64,000 nt of DNA from SXTU01 sp964496695 (GTDB lineage: Bacteria > Verrucomicrobiota > Verrucomicrobiia > Limisphaerales > SXTU01): the NCBI GenBank assembly GCA_964496695.1, contig CAZCBE010000014.1, positions 1 to 64,000 of the forward strand. The letters run 5' to 3'. The position numbers and the translations under genes were made by a program. Position 1 is the stretch's first letter. The number at the start of each line of letters is the position of its first letter. The notes beneath the pieces are model-generated. The model ran no database searches. It was not told the DNA's origin and saw nothing but the letters and a program-made list of their open reading frames with translations. Below, piece by piece: positions 56,953 through 64,000 of the stretch.

Positions 56953-57534
56953 ATGTCACTCGAATCCGCACTTGATGAGTATCCCAAGGGACTGATGCTG
57001 CGCGACGGTCTCGTCTGCCAGTCACGTCCGTTGGAGCCAGGCGACCACGCCGCGTTCCACCAGTTCTTCACGGCGCTCCCGTCCCCCGAACTGCTCTACA
57101 TCAAGCACCGCGTCACCGAGCCGGAAGTGGTCCGCGCATGGTGCGAGTCCATTGATCTGGGCCGCAACCTGCCGCTGGTGGCCTGGGGCGACTCGGGCAT
57201 CATCGGCGTCTGCACGCTCCATCAGAACCTCGGCGGCTGGAAGCGGCACATCGGCCGCGTGAGCGTCCATGTGCATCCGAAATTCCGCGGCCGTGGTCTC
57301 GCGCAGGCGCTCGTCGGCGAGACCGTCGAGATTGCCCGGGCCTGCAGCCTGGAAAAGCTGGAGGCGGAGTTCATCGGCACGCAGGAGGGCGCGATGAAGG
57401 TGTTCGGCCTGCTGGGTTTCACGGAGTTGGTCCGCCTGCCAAATTACGTCAAGGACATGCAGGCTGTCACGCACGACTACGTGCTCATGGGCATCGAGCT
57501 GCTTACCGATGACGAATACGCCGGCATGGGCTAG
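56953..57534 (+). CDS. GNAT-family N-acetyltransferase
   Basis: A 193-aa acetyltransferase. The acetyl-CoA-binding motif A is VSVHVHPKFRGRGLAQALVGE (R/Q-x-x-G-x-G/A), with motif B in EAEFIGTQEGAMKVFGLLGF. The acceptor is unknown. It resembles GNATs that modify small metabolites or protein N-termini. It starts 41 nt after the membrane protein, possibly in the same transcript. Confidence 0.83.
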   Translation: MSLESALDEYPKGLMLRDGLVCQSRPLEPGDHAAFHQFFTALPSPELLYIKHRVTEPEVVRAWCESIDLGRNLPLVAWGDSGIIGVCTLHQNLGGWKRHIGRVSVHVHPKFRGRGLAQALVGETVEIARACSLEKLEAEFIGTQEGAMKVFGLLGFTELVRLPNYVKDMQAVTHDYVLMGIELLTDDEYAGMG

Positions 57535-57567
57535 GCGACGGCTGGCTCCCGTGTGGGCCGCTCCGGC

Positions 57568-58926
57568 CTAGTGGGCGTGTTGCGCGATCAGATACGCGCG
57601 GAACTGCTCGTAGTCCGCCCCCATGCGGTCGTAATCTTCGGGCTGCTGGAGGCCGGCGGTCATCGCAGCCGGCACGTCCGGTGCCCAGCCCACTACTTTT
57701 TCCACTTCTTCCGGGAACTTCGCCGGGTTCGCGGTCTCGACGATCACGGCAGGGGTCTTGCCCAGCGGCTCGACCGCGCACCAGTCGAGAAAGCCCTGCC
57801 ACGCCACCACGCCGTGCGGCTCCAGCAGGATCTGGTATTTGTGCCAGAACTCCCGGAGTGACGTGCGCGTCCGGTCGTCGGTGATGGAACTGGAGAACAC
57901 ATCCCGGCGCATCGCCACCAAATCGGGCTGCTGGTGGATCTTCCCGGTTTCATCCATCTGGCCACCATACACGGCGACGAGGCGGGCGAGGTTGCTGGGG
58001 TGGCCGACGTTCATCGCGTTCGAGACCGAGTTGCGCGAGGGGGAAATCTTCTCGTAAACGCCGCTGGTCAGGAACTTGGGGAACGAGTCGTTGTCGTTGA
58101 CCGAGGCAATGATCTTTCGCACGGGCAGGCCCATCTCCCGCGCCACGACCGCGCCCATCATGTCGCCGAAGTTGCCGCTGGGGATCGAGAACACCATCGG
58201 CTCACCGGACGGGGCCAGGCGCGAGGCGGCGTAGAAATAATACACGCTCTGCGGCAGGAGCCGGCCGATGTTGATCGAGTTGGCCGAGGAGAGGTGGATG
58301 TGCTCCAGCGCGGGGTCGGCAAAGGCGCGCTTCACCATCGCCTGGCAGTCGTCGAACTTGCCGTCCACCGCGACCGTGCGGATGTTGTCCTTGAGCGTGG
58401 TCATCAGCTTGCGCTGGCTTTCGCTGACCTCCGCCGTGGGGAACAGCACGATGACGCGCACGCCGGGAATGTTGTGGAACGCGTGCGCCACCGCCGCGCC
58501 GGTGTCGCCGCTGGTGGCGGTGAGGATGGTCACCTGCCCGCCGACTTCCTGCAGGAAGCGCCCGAACATCTGCGCCATCATCTGCGCCGCGAAATCCTTG
58601 AACGATGCCGTTGGCCCCTGATCCAGCCGCATCAGATACACGCCGTAATGAATGACCTCCAAGGGGACGCCGAAGTCGTAGGCCTCGTCACACATCGCGG
58701 CCAGGGCGTCGTCCGGGATTACGCCTTCGGTGAACTTCCGGAGCACCCGGTAAGCGACCTGACGATACGGCAGCTCGGCGAACTCGGCTATTTCCGCCGG
58801 GGTGATGCGCGGAAAACGGTCCGGCAGATACAGGCCGCGGTCCGGCGCCTGCCCGGCGAGGAAGGCCTCGCGCAGGTTGACGGCGGGGGACTGGCCGTTG
58901 GTGGAGCGGAAGAGAAGCTGGCTCAT
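57568..58926 (-). CDS. thrC: Threonine synthase
   Basis: A 452-aa PLP-dependent fold-type II enzyme converting O-phosphohomoserine to threonine. The N-terminal domain (LLFRSTNGQSPAVNLREAF; GLYLPDRFP) marks the longer class of threonine synthases. The PLP lysine lies in GPTASFKDFAAQMM, the phosphate cup is in TATSGDTGAAVAHAF, and IPSGNFGDMMGA contacts the ring. ATG 58926 follows the hom stop by 1 nt; the pair forms the last steps of threonine synthesis. Confidence 0.94.
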   Translation of the reverse strand: MSQLLFRSTNGQSPAVNLREAFLAGQAPDRGLYLPDRFPRITPAEIAEFAELPYRQVAYRVLRKFTEGVIPDDALAAMCDEAYDFGVPLEVIHYGVYLMRLDQGPTASFKDFAAQMMAQMFGRFLQEVGGQVTILTATSGDTGAAVAHAFHNIPGVRVIVLFPTAEVSESQRKLMTTLKDNIRTVAVDGKFDDCQAMVKRAFADPALEHIHLSSANSINIGRLLPQSVYYFYAASRLAPSGEPMVFSIPSGNFGDMMGAVVAREMGLPVRKIIASVNDNDSFPKFLTSGVYEKISPSRNSVSNAMNVGHPSNLARLVAVYGGQMDETGKIHQQPDLVAMRRDVFSSSITDDRTRTSLREFWHKYQILLEPHGVVAWQGFLDWCAVEPLGKTPAVIVETANPAKFPEEVEKVVGWAPDVPAAMTAGLQQPEDYDRMGADYEQFRAYLIAQHAH

Positions 58927-58927
58927 C

Positions 58928-60265
58928 TTACTCAAAACTTTCCACCCGGATCATTACGGGTGCGGATTTCACCACGGGCAGCTTGCCGATGGCCATCAGG
59001 GCACGGCGCATCGCGGCGTTCGGCGCATCGTGGATCATCAGGATGACCGGGACGCTCTCGCCCGCGTGGCCCTCGGGCTGGATGATGGAGGAGATGCCGA
59101 TCTTCGCCTTGGCGAGGATGCCGGCAATCTTTGCGAACACGCCGGGCCGGTCCTCGACCGTCAGCCGGACGTAGTAACGCGAGATCACGTCATCCATCGG
59201 CAGCACCGCGCCGTCACGCTCGTGCGGGATGAAGGGCGGGATGCGGTTCTTGGTGCCGCACTTGAGGTCAAGCGCGGCATCGGCGAGATCGCTCAGCACC
59301 GCGCTGGCGGTGGCGTCCTGACCGGCACCGCGCCCGTAGTAAAGCGTGTCGCCCACCACGTCGCCGCGCACGAGGACGGCGTTGAAGACGCCGTTGACGT
59401 TGGCCAGGACGTGGGAGTTGGGGACCAGGGTGGGATAGACGGAGACTTGAATGGCCGATTGCCGATTGCCGATCGCCGATTTCTTGCGGCGGACGCCATC
59501 GGCCACTTTCACGCAGCCGAGCAGGCGGATGGTGTAGCCCAGCTTGGCGGCAAATTCGATGTCCTGCCGCGTGATGCTGCGGATGCCCTCGACGTAAATC
59601 TGCTTGGGGTTCACCCAGAAGCCATGCGCGAGGCTGGCGAGGATGCCCGTCTTGTGCGCGGCGTCGTGGCCGTCAATGTCGAGGTCCGGCGGGGTTTCCG
59701 CGTAGCCGAGGCGCTGGGCGTCCGCGAGCACGGCGGAGAAGTCCGCGCCCTCGTCCTTCATCCGCGTGAGGATGTAGTTGCAGGTGCCGTTGACGATGCC
59801 GAAGAGCCGGGTGATGCGGTTGCCGATGAGCCCCTCGCGCAGCACCTTGATGATCGGGATGCCGCCGGCAACGCTGGCTTCGTAATAGAGGTTCGTCCCG
59901 TGCTGCTGCGCGGCGGCGAAGAGTTCTTCGCCATGCGCTGAGAGCAAGGCCTTGTTTGCCGTGACCACCGGCTTGCCGAGCTTAAGCGCGGCGAGGACCA
60001 CCTGGCGCGCGGTCGTGGTGCCACCCATCAGTTCCACGACGAGGTTCACCTCGGGATCGGCCACCACGCTGTGCCAGTCCGTGGTGAGCAGGCCGGCGGG
60101 GAGGTTCACCGCGCGGGCTTTTTGCAGGTCACGGACGGCGATGCGCCGGATGGTCAGGGACACGCCGAGGCGCGACGCCATCAGAGCGCCGTTGCGTTGG
60201 ATGGCTTCATAGACACCGCCACCGACGGTGCCGCCGCCAATCATGCCCAGATTTACCTGCCGCAT
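58928..60265 (-). CDS. hom: Homoserine dehydrogenase with an in-frame repeat insertion
   Basis: A 445-aa NAD(P)-dependent enzyme reducing aspartate semialdehyde to homoserine. The Rossmann motif is VNLGMIGGGTVGGGVYEAI, the catalytic region is KPVVTANKALLSAHGEELF, YYEASVAGGIPII and NGTCNYILTRM, and a C-terminal ACT domain (RPGVFAKIAGILAKAKIGI) mediates threonine feedback. Residues ~261-271 (KSAIGNRQSAI) come from a CGATTGC-iterated repeat at 59453-59483 not expected in the family. A 9-bp-arm hairpin lies at 60290-60320 in the leader. Confidence 0.94.
   Translation of the reverse strand: MRQVNLGMIGGGTVGGGVYEAIQRNGALMASRLGVSLTIRRIAVRDLQKARAVNLPAGLLTTDWHSVVADPEVNLVVELMGGTTTARQVVLAALKLGKPVVTANKALLSAHGEELFAAAQQHGTNLYYEASVAGGIPIIKVLREGLIGNRITRLFGIVNGTCNYILTRMKDEGADFSAVLADAQRLGYAETPPDLDIDGHDAAHKTGILASLAHGFWVNPKQIYVEGIRSITRQDIEFAAKLGYTIRLLGCVKVADGVRRKKSAIGNRQSAIQVSVYPTLVPNSHVLANVNGVFNAVLVRGDVVGDTLYYGRGAGQDATASAVLSDLADAALDLKCGTKNRIPPFIPHERDGAVLPMDDVISRYYVRLTVEDRPGVFAKIAGILAKAKIGISSIIQPEGHAGESVPVILMIHDAPNAAMRRALMAIGKLPVVKSAPVMIRVESFE
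59453..59483. repeat. Iterated CCGATTG/CCGATCG repeat inserted within hom
   Basis: GGCCGATTGCCGATTGCCGA and its continuation is four tandem 7-bp words inside the hom gene. It encodes an ~11-residue insertion without breaking the frame. Confidence 0.8.
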
Positions 60266-60289
60266 AGAGGCGCGGACACTACGCGAAGG

Positions 60290-60320
60290 GGGCGGCCAGA
60301 CAATTCCTTTTTGGCCGCCC
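60290..60320 (-). promoter_or_regulatory. Stem-loop upstream of hom
   Basis: GGGCGGCCA (60290-60298) pairs exactly with TGGCCGCCC (60312-60320). In the hom direction it would lie 25-55 nt before the start, possibly in the leader mRNA; on the other strand it may be a terminator. No leader peptide rich in Thr or Ile codons is evident. Confidence 0.4.
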
Positions 60321-60556
60321 GGCCCATGCCGGTTCTCCCTGGGATCCCCGCCGGAGCGCGATCCGCCCCGGCTCGTGACGGCCACCTTCAACGAACGATG
60401 CCTGAAAATCCTGGCCGCCGGCTCGGTTAGTGGCGGCAGAGGACTGGGACTGTCCCTCGCTCACCTGATGAAGCCCTGCCACGGAACCGCTTGGCCGTGA
60501 CGGTTGCCGTTGCCCCCAGTATCAACTGCGAAACGAGCGATTCTGTGATTGCTGAT

Positions 60557-60976
60557 TCATACCGCTCCCAACGCGGCGTCGCGGGGGACGAGGCCGAGTT
60601 TCCAGGCGGTGTCGGCATCGTAGGCCCAGTAGTTGCAGGTGATTTCCTCCCCGGCGGCCAGGTCGCGCAAGGCAATGGTGGTCACGGGTGGCGCGGCGTT
60701 CGGTGGGGTGCCGGTGTTGTGCGTTGGTGAGTGGTTGATGAAGCACGCGTGGTCGCCGCTGAGGATGACGTGGCCATCCACTTGGCTGACGAAACAGAAC
60801 CAGCGCGTGTGCTCGCGGGCCAGGGGTGGCAGCGCGGCGAACTGTGCCGGTGAGAAATCATGGTCAAAGCCCGGCTCGAAACGCCAGACCGGCGTGCCGG
60901 CGGGCACCGGCTCGACCGTGAACAACCCCATGCCATGAATCGTGCTGGGCGCGACGCGCGTGCGGATGAGCATCAT
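60557..60976 (-). CDS. SET domain-containing protein
   Basis: A 139-aa protein that is almost only a SET domain. The N-terminal motif is STIHGMGLFTVEPVPAGT, CFINHSPTHNTGTPPN is the SET pseudoknot with the N-H-S/C motif, and AGEEITCNYWAYD is the catalytic Y region. SET enzymes methylate protein lysines with SAM. The post-SET cysteine region is absent. ATGATG allows a start at 60976 or 60973. Bacterial SET proteins of this size often modify ribosomal or other small proteins. The target is unknown. Confidence 0.85.
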   Translation of the reverse strand: MMLIRTRVAPSTIHGMGLFTVEPVPAGTPVWRFEPGFDHDFSPAQFAALPPLAREHTRWFCFVSQVDGHVILSGDHACFINHSPTHNTGTPPNAAPPVTTIALRDLAAGEEITCNYWAYDADTAWKLGLVPRDAALGAV

Positions 60977-61141
60977 GTGGGGGGAGCATGGCAGGGCAGG
61001 CCGACGGGGGCGAGGCTGGGAGTGGGCTGGTGCCGCCCGCGCAAAAGCGAGCAACCGGACTTGCCGTAACCCTCAATCAGGGTGCATTGTGCAGCACTTG
61101 CTGAATGGCCTGCTATGCCGGGCCGTCCGCGACTACAGCAC

Positions 61142-63625
61142 ATGAACCGCCTTCACTCGCTCTCGCTGCTCCTCCTCGCGTGCCTGCTGTGCGTCCTCCC
61201 CGCCCGCGCGGATCACGATCAGCCCGCCGGGCACTCCCTGGCTGGTGATGCCTTCAACGAAGGCCCGCGGCAGCAGGCCCATCTCATGCCGGGCATGGGC
61301 GCGGTGCATTTTCCCATCAGCACCAGGAACCCGCTCGCGCAGAAGTTCTTCAACCAGGGCATCGGCCAGCTCCACGGCTTCTTCTACTTTGAGTCGGAGC
61401 GGTCCTTCCGGCAGGCCGCCGCGCTCGACCCCTTTTGCGCCAGCGCCTACTGGGGCATGGCGATGGCGAACGTGAACAACGCCAAGCGCGCTAAGGAGTT
61501 CATCAAGTCCGCCGAGAAGTATCAGGCCGCCACCACCCCGCGGGAACGGCAGTGGATCGCCGCGCTGGCCAATTACTACCGCGACGAGAAGAAGGACGAG
61601 AAAGAGCGCCGCAAGGAGTATCAGAAGGCCCTCCAGCAGATCGTGAAGGACTTTCCCGCCGACCTCGAGGCCAAGGCCTTTCTGGCCGTGCTCATGTGGC
61701 AGGACAACAGCCGGGGCGTCCCCTACGGCGACAAGAAGAACGTGGACGCGCTGCTCAATGACATCCTCGCGGCGAATCCCCTGCATCCCGCGAACCACTA
61801 CCGCATCCATCTGTGGGATGAGGGCGCGCGGGCGACCAATGCGCTCGTCTCCGCCGCGAATGACGGCTTCTCCGCCCCCGGCATCGCCCACATGTGGCAC
61901 ATGAGCGGGCACACTTACTCCGCCCTCAAGCGCTATTCCGACGCCGCCTGGCAGCAGGAGGCCAGCGCCCGTGTGGACCACGCCTACATGATGGGCAACT
62001 ACGTGCTGCCCGACCAGATCCACAACTTCGCGCACAACAACGAGTGGCTCATCCGTGACCTCAACCACATCGGGGCCGCTCACCGTGCCGTGGACCTCGC
62101 GAAGAACATGATCGAGCTGCCGCGCCATCCGAAGTTCAACACGCACACCAAGGGCAGCTCCAGCTACGGCTACCAGCGTCTGCTCGAAACCCTGGTCCGG
62201 TTTGAACTTTGGGACGAACTCCTCTCGCTGGGCGGCTCTGTCTATCTCCAGCCCACGGACAGCAACGACCACGAGGCCCGCCGTTTCCATGCCCTGGGCC
62301 TGGCGTCGCTGCACACCGGCGACATCACGGCAGGCAGGAACCAGATCGCCGCCCTCGAAGCGCTGGCGAAGAAAGTCACGCCCAAGCCCTCGACGAATGC
62401 CCCGGCGGCGAAGCCGGCCGAGAGCAAGCCGGACGAGAAGAAGCCTGTGGCGGACGCGAAGCCGGCGACGGCCGCCGGGAGTGAGGGGGCGGCGCGCACG
62501 AATTCACCCGCCGCACCCAAGTCTGCCGTTACCGTTGCCAAATCCAGCACCCCTGCCACACCTCCCGCGCCCAAGGACGCGCCGAAGTCCGACACGAAGA
62601 AGAGCACTTCCGGCGGCTACGGCGGCGGCGTGGCCCTGCTGGCCACTGGCAACACCAATGCCATCGCTGGAGCCATCGCCGAGCTGCGTGCGCTGGTCGC
62701 CCTGAAGGAAGGGCAGTTCGCCGCCGCGAAGGAGCAGGTGGCCAAGCTCAAGGACATTCCCAAAGAGCGCCTGGCCCGCCTCCATTTTGCCGTCGGGGAC
62801 AAGGCCAAGGCCGAGCAGCTTGCGCAGGAAGCGATGAAGGCCGGCGAGAAGCAGGTGCAGCCGCTTGCCGCCTATGTGGACATCGCCTACCAGAACGGCA
62901 AGTTTAAGGAAGCCTTCGACGCCTTCTTCAAGCTGCGCGAGCTGAGCGCCGAGGCCGATCTCGACCTGCCCGCGATGCGCCGGCTCGCACCGGTGGCGAA
63001 GGATCTGAAGCTCGCCGCCGACTGGCGTCCGCCGCTGACGCGCTCGTGGGACTTCGGCAAGCGCCCGAGCCTCGCGTCGCTTGGACCCTTCCGCTGGCAG
63101 CCCTCTGCCGCGCCGGATTTCTCGCTGCCGGACGGGGACGGGAAGAAGACCACGCTGCGTCAGTTCAAGGGCAAGCCGGTCATCGTGATCTTTTATCTTG
63201 GCGCGGGCTGCGTGCACTGCATCGAGCAGCTCATCGCCTTCGCCCCGGAGGCGGAGGCATTCAAAAAGGCCGGCATCTCGCTCGTGGCCGTGAGCACCGA
63301 CTCTGTCGAGGGCCTGAACTTCACGGTCGAGAAGGCGAAATACAACGGCGGCTTCCCGATTCCGCTGCTCTCGGACTCCGGCCTGAAAGCCTTCAAGGCC
63401 TTCCGCGCGCACGACGACTTCGAGAGCCAGCCGCTGCACGGCACGTTCCTGATTGATGGCGAGGGCCTCATCCGCTGGCAGGACATCAGCTTCCAGCCCT
63501 TCATGGAGACGAAGTTCCTGCTGGGCGAAGCCCAGCGGCTGCTCAACCTGCCGAAGAGCAATGGCAGCACGTCGCCGATGAAGCTGGCGGGGCAGAAACA
63601 GGAGAAGGCAGTGAACTGCAAGTAA
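61142..63625 (+). CDS. Exported TPR protein with C-terminal peroxiredoxin (AhpC/TSA) domain
   Basis: An 827-aa protein. The signal peptide ends VLPARA. TPR-like helices (SFRQAAALDPFCASAYWGMA; RRFHALGLASLHTGDITAG) extend to about residue 420. An Ala/Lys/Pro linker (~420-500) and further helices follow. Residues ~660-800 are a peroxiredoxin/thioredoxin fold with APDFSLPDGDGKKTTLRQF, FYLGAGCVHCIEQL with C690 and C693, and GTFLIDGEGLIRWQD. ATG 61142 (MNRLHSLS) begins the signal. It is probably periplasmic. The CxxC favours disulfide or peroxide reduction, while the TPR part may bind partners. Confidence 0.85.
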   Translation: MNRLHSLSLLLLACLLCVLPARADHDQPAGHSLAGDAFNEGPRQQAHLMPGMGAVHFPISTRNPLAQKFFNQGIGQLHGFFYFESERSFRQAAALDPFCASAYWGMAMANVNNAKRAKEFIKSAEKYQAATTPRERQWIAALANYYRDEKKDEKERRKEYQKALQQIVKDFPADLEAKAFLAVLMWQDNSRGVPYGDKKNVDALLNDILAANPLHPANHYRIHLWDEGARATNALVSAANDGFSAPGIAHMWHMSGHTYSALKRYSDAAWQQEASARVDHAYMMGNYVLPDQIHNFAHNNEWLIRDLNHIGAAHRAVDLAKNMIELPRHPKFNTHTKGSSSYGYQRLLETLVRFELWDELLSLGGSVYLQPTDSNDHEARRFHALGLASLHTGDITAGRNQIAALEALAKKVTPKPSTNAPAAKPAESKPDEKKPVADAKPATAAGSEGAARTNSPAAPKSAVTVAKSSTPATPPAPKDAPKSDTKKSTSGGYGGGVALLATGNTNAIAGAIAELRALVALKEGQFAAAKEQVAKLKDIPKERLARLHFAVGDKAKAEQLAQEAMKAGEKQVQPLAAYVDIAYQNGKFKEAFDAFFKLRELSAEADLDLPAMRRLAPVAKDLKLAADWRPPLTRSWDFGKRPSLASLGPFRWQPSAAPDFSLPDGDGKKTTLRQFKGKPVIVIFYLGAGCVHCIEQLIAFAPEAEAFKKAGISLVAVSTDSVEGLNFTVEKAKYNGGFPIPLLSDSGLKAFKAFRAHDDFESQPLHGTFLIDGEGLIRWQDISFQPFMETKFLLGEAQRLLNLPKSNGSTSPMKLAGQKQEKAVNCK

Positions 63626-63721
63626 GCGGTTCCGCCCGGACCGCAGGGCCTGGCTTGACAGGACAAAGGGAGGGTGCTCGGCTCATACTCAGAGTAGCCC
63701 AAGTTCAACCCTATTCAGCCC

Positions 63722-64000
63722 ATGGAAACTTTTCTCGCCTTGCCGCTGTTCCTTGCCTTGGGGATGGCGGTCCAGCATTTTGACCGGAAAGCTCAAGTCG
63801 CGCTTTCTGGCGAAGAGAAGGCCCGGCTGCTGGATTTCAACACCGATGCCTACAAATGGCACATGGGCCCCTCGGTCGTCCTGATTCTGGCATTCGGCGG
63901 GTTCAATTATTTCCAGTTGGGACCGGGCATAGGGATGCTTGGATTGACCATTTTCATCGGGCTTATGGCAGTGCTGACGATTGGTTTCGACCGGTGGTAT
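63722..64000 (+). CDS. Partial membrane protein, truncated by window end
   Basis: The frame from ATG 63722 stays open for 93 codons to the window edge. It encodes METFLALPLFLALGMAVQHF at the start, a cytoplasmic segment (LSGEEKARLLDFNTDAYKWH) and two more hydrophobic stretches (VVLILAFGGFNYF, LTIFIGLMAVLTIGF), consistent with a small polytopic membrane protein. I do not recognise the family. The end lies beyond the window. Confidence 0.6.
   Translation, partial: METFLALPLFLALGMAVQHFDRKAQVALSGEEKARLLDFNTDAYKWHMGPSVVLILAFGGFNYFQLGPGIGMLGLTIFIGLMAVLTIGFDRWY

Overview
The window is a GC-rich, gene-dense bacterial chromosome segment. Its features fit the Verrucomicrobiota, most likely the Limisphaerales/Pedosphaera-type lineages. 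Those features are a DUF1559-type pseudopilin with the H-X9-DG motif, an exported peroxiredoxin-TPR protein, a MoxR/DUF58/vWA cluster, and very many structured intergenic repeats built from short iterated words. The taxonomic call is inference from gene content and repeat style; there is no rRNA in the window.

Layout. 0.1-8 kb: pseudopilin, threonine aldolase, FAD monooxygenase, an ECF sigma factor with a membrane-anchored partner, and a receiver-kinase hybrid that lacks its phospho-acceptor histidine. 8-12 kb: a YtrA-type GntR regulator, an ABC ATPase and three tandem paralogous permeases, with a perfect operator palindrome at the promoter. 12-21 kb: lipoproteins, a methyltransferase/glycosyltransferase pair, RNase Y, 5-formyl-THF cyclo-ligase and RarA. 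21-26.5 kb: a probable membrane-lipid locus with an OlsB/OlsA-like pair (ornithine lipid), a divergent stand-alone receiver, and a diacylglycerol-glucosyltransferase-like protein fused to a PHP phosphoesterase. 27-35 kb: tRNA-modification genes (MnmC-like, Dus), a small phosphatase, clpP-clpX, a class C beta-lactamase-like hydrolase and a DUF2726 protein.

36.7-47.5 kb: a co-directional block of vWA, TPR and exported proteins followed by MoxR, DUF58, a membrane protein and a second vWA protein. This looks like a Bat/aerotolerance-type assembly. A KilA-N gene with two EcoRI-core palindromes and an overlapping leader ORF is lodged in the middle. 47.7-64 kb: an RNA-methyltransferase-like protein, an orphan EboE, a GDSL esterase, PhoD, a Gfo/Idh oxidoreductase, tRNA-Lys(CTT), an ABC ATPase, a GNAT acetyltransferase, hom-thrC, a SET-domain protein, the TPR-peroxiredoxin and a truncated membrane protein at the edge.

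The most striking non-gene signal is the repeat load. At least six kinds of inverted-repeat element sit in nearly every gap. Pairs of copies show compensating base changes. Some copies sit inside genes in frame (the MnmC-like gene and hom), and others abut start codons (clpX, fthC). The best candidates for something new are these structured elements, the KilA-N palindrome/leader module, and the lipid-remodelling locus with its GT-PHP fusion.
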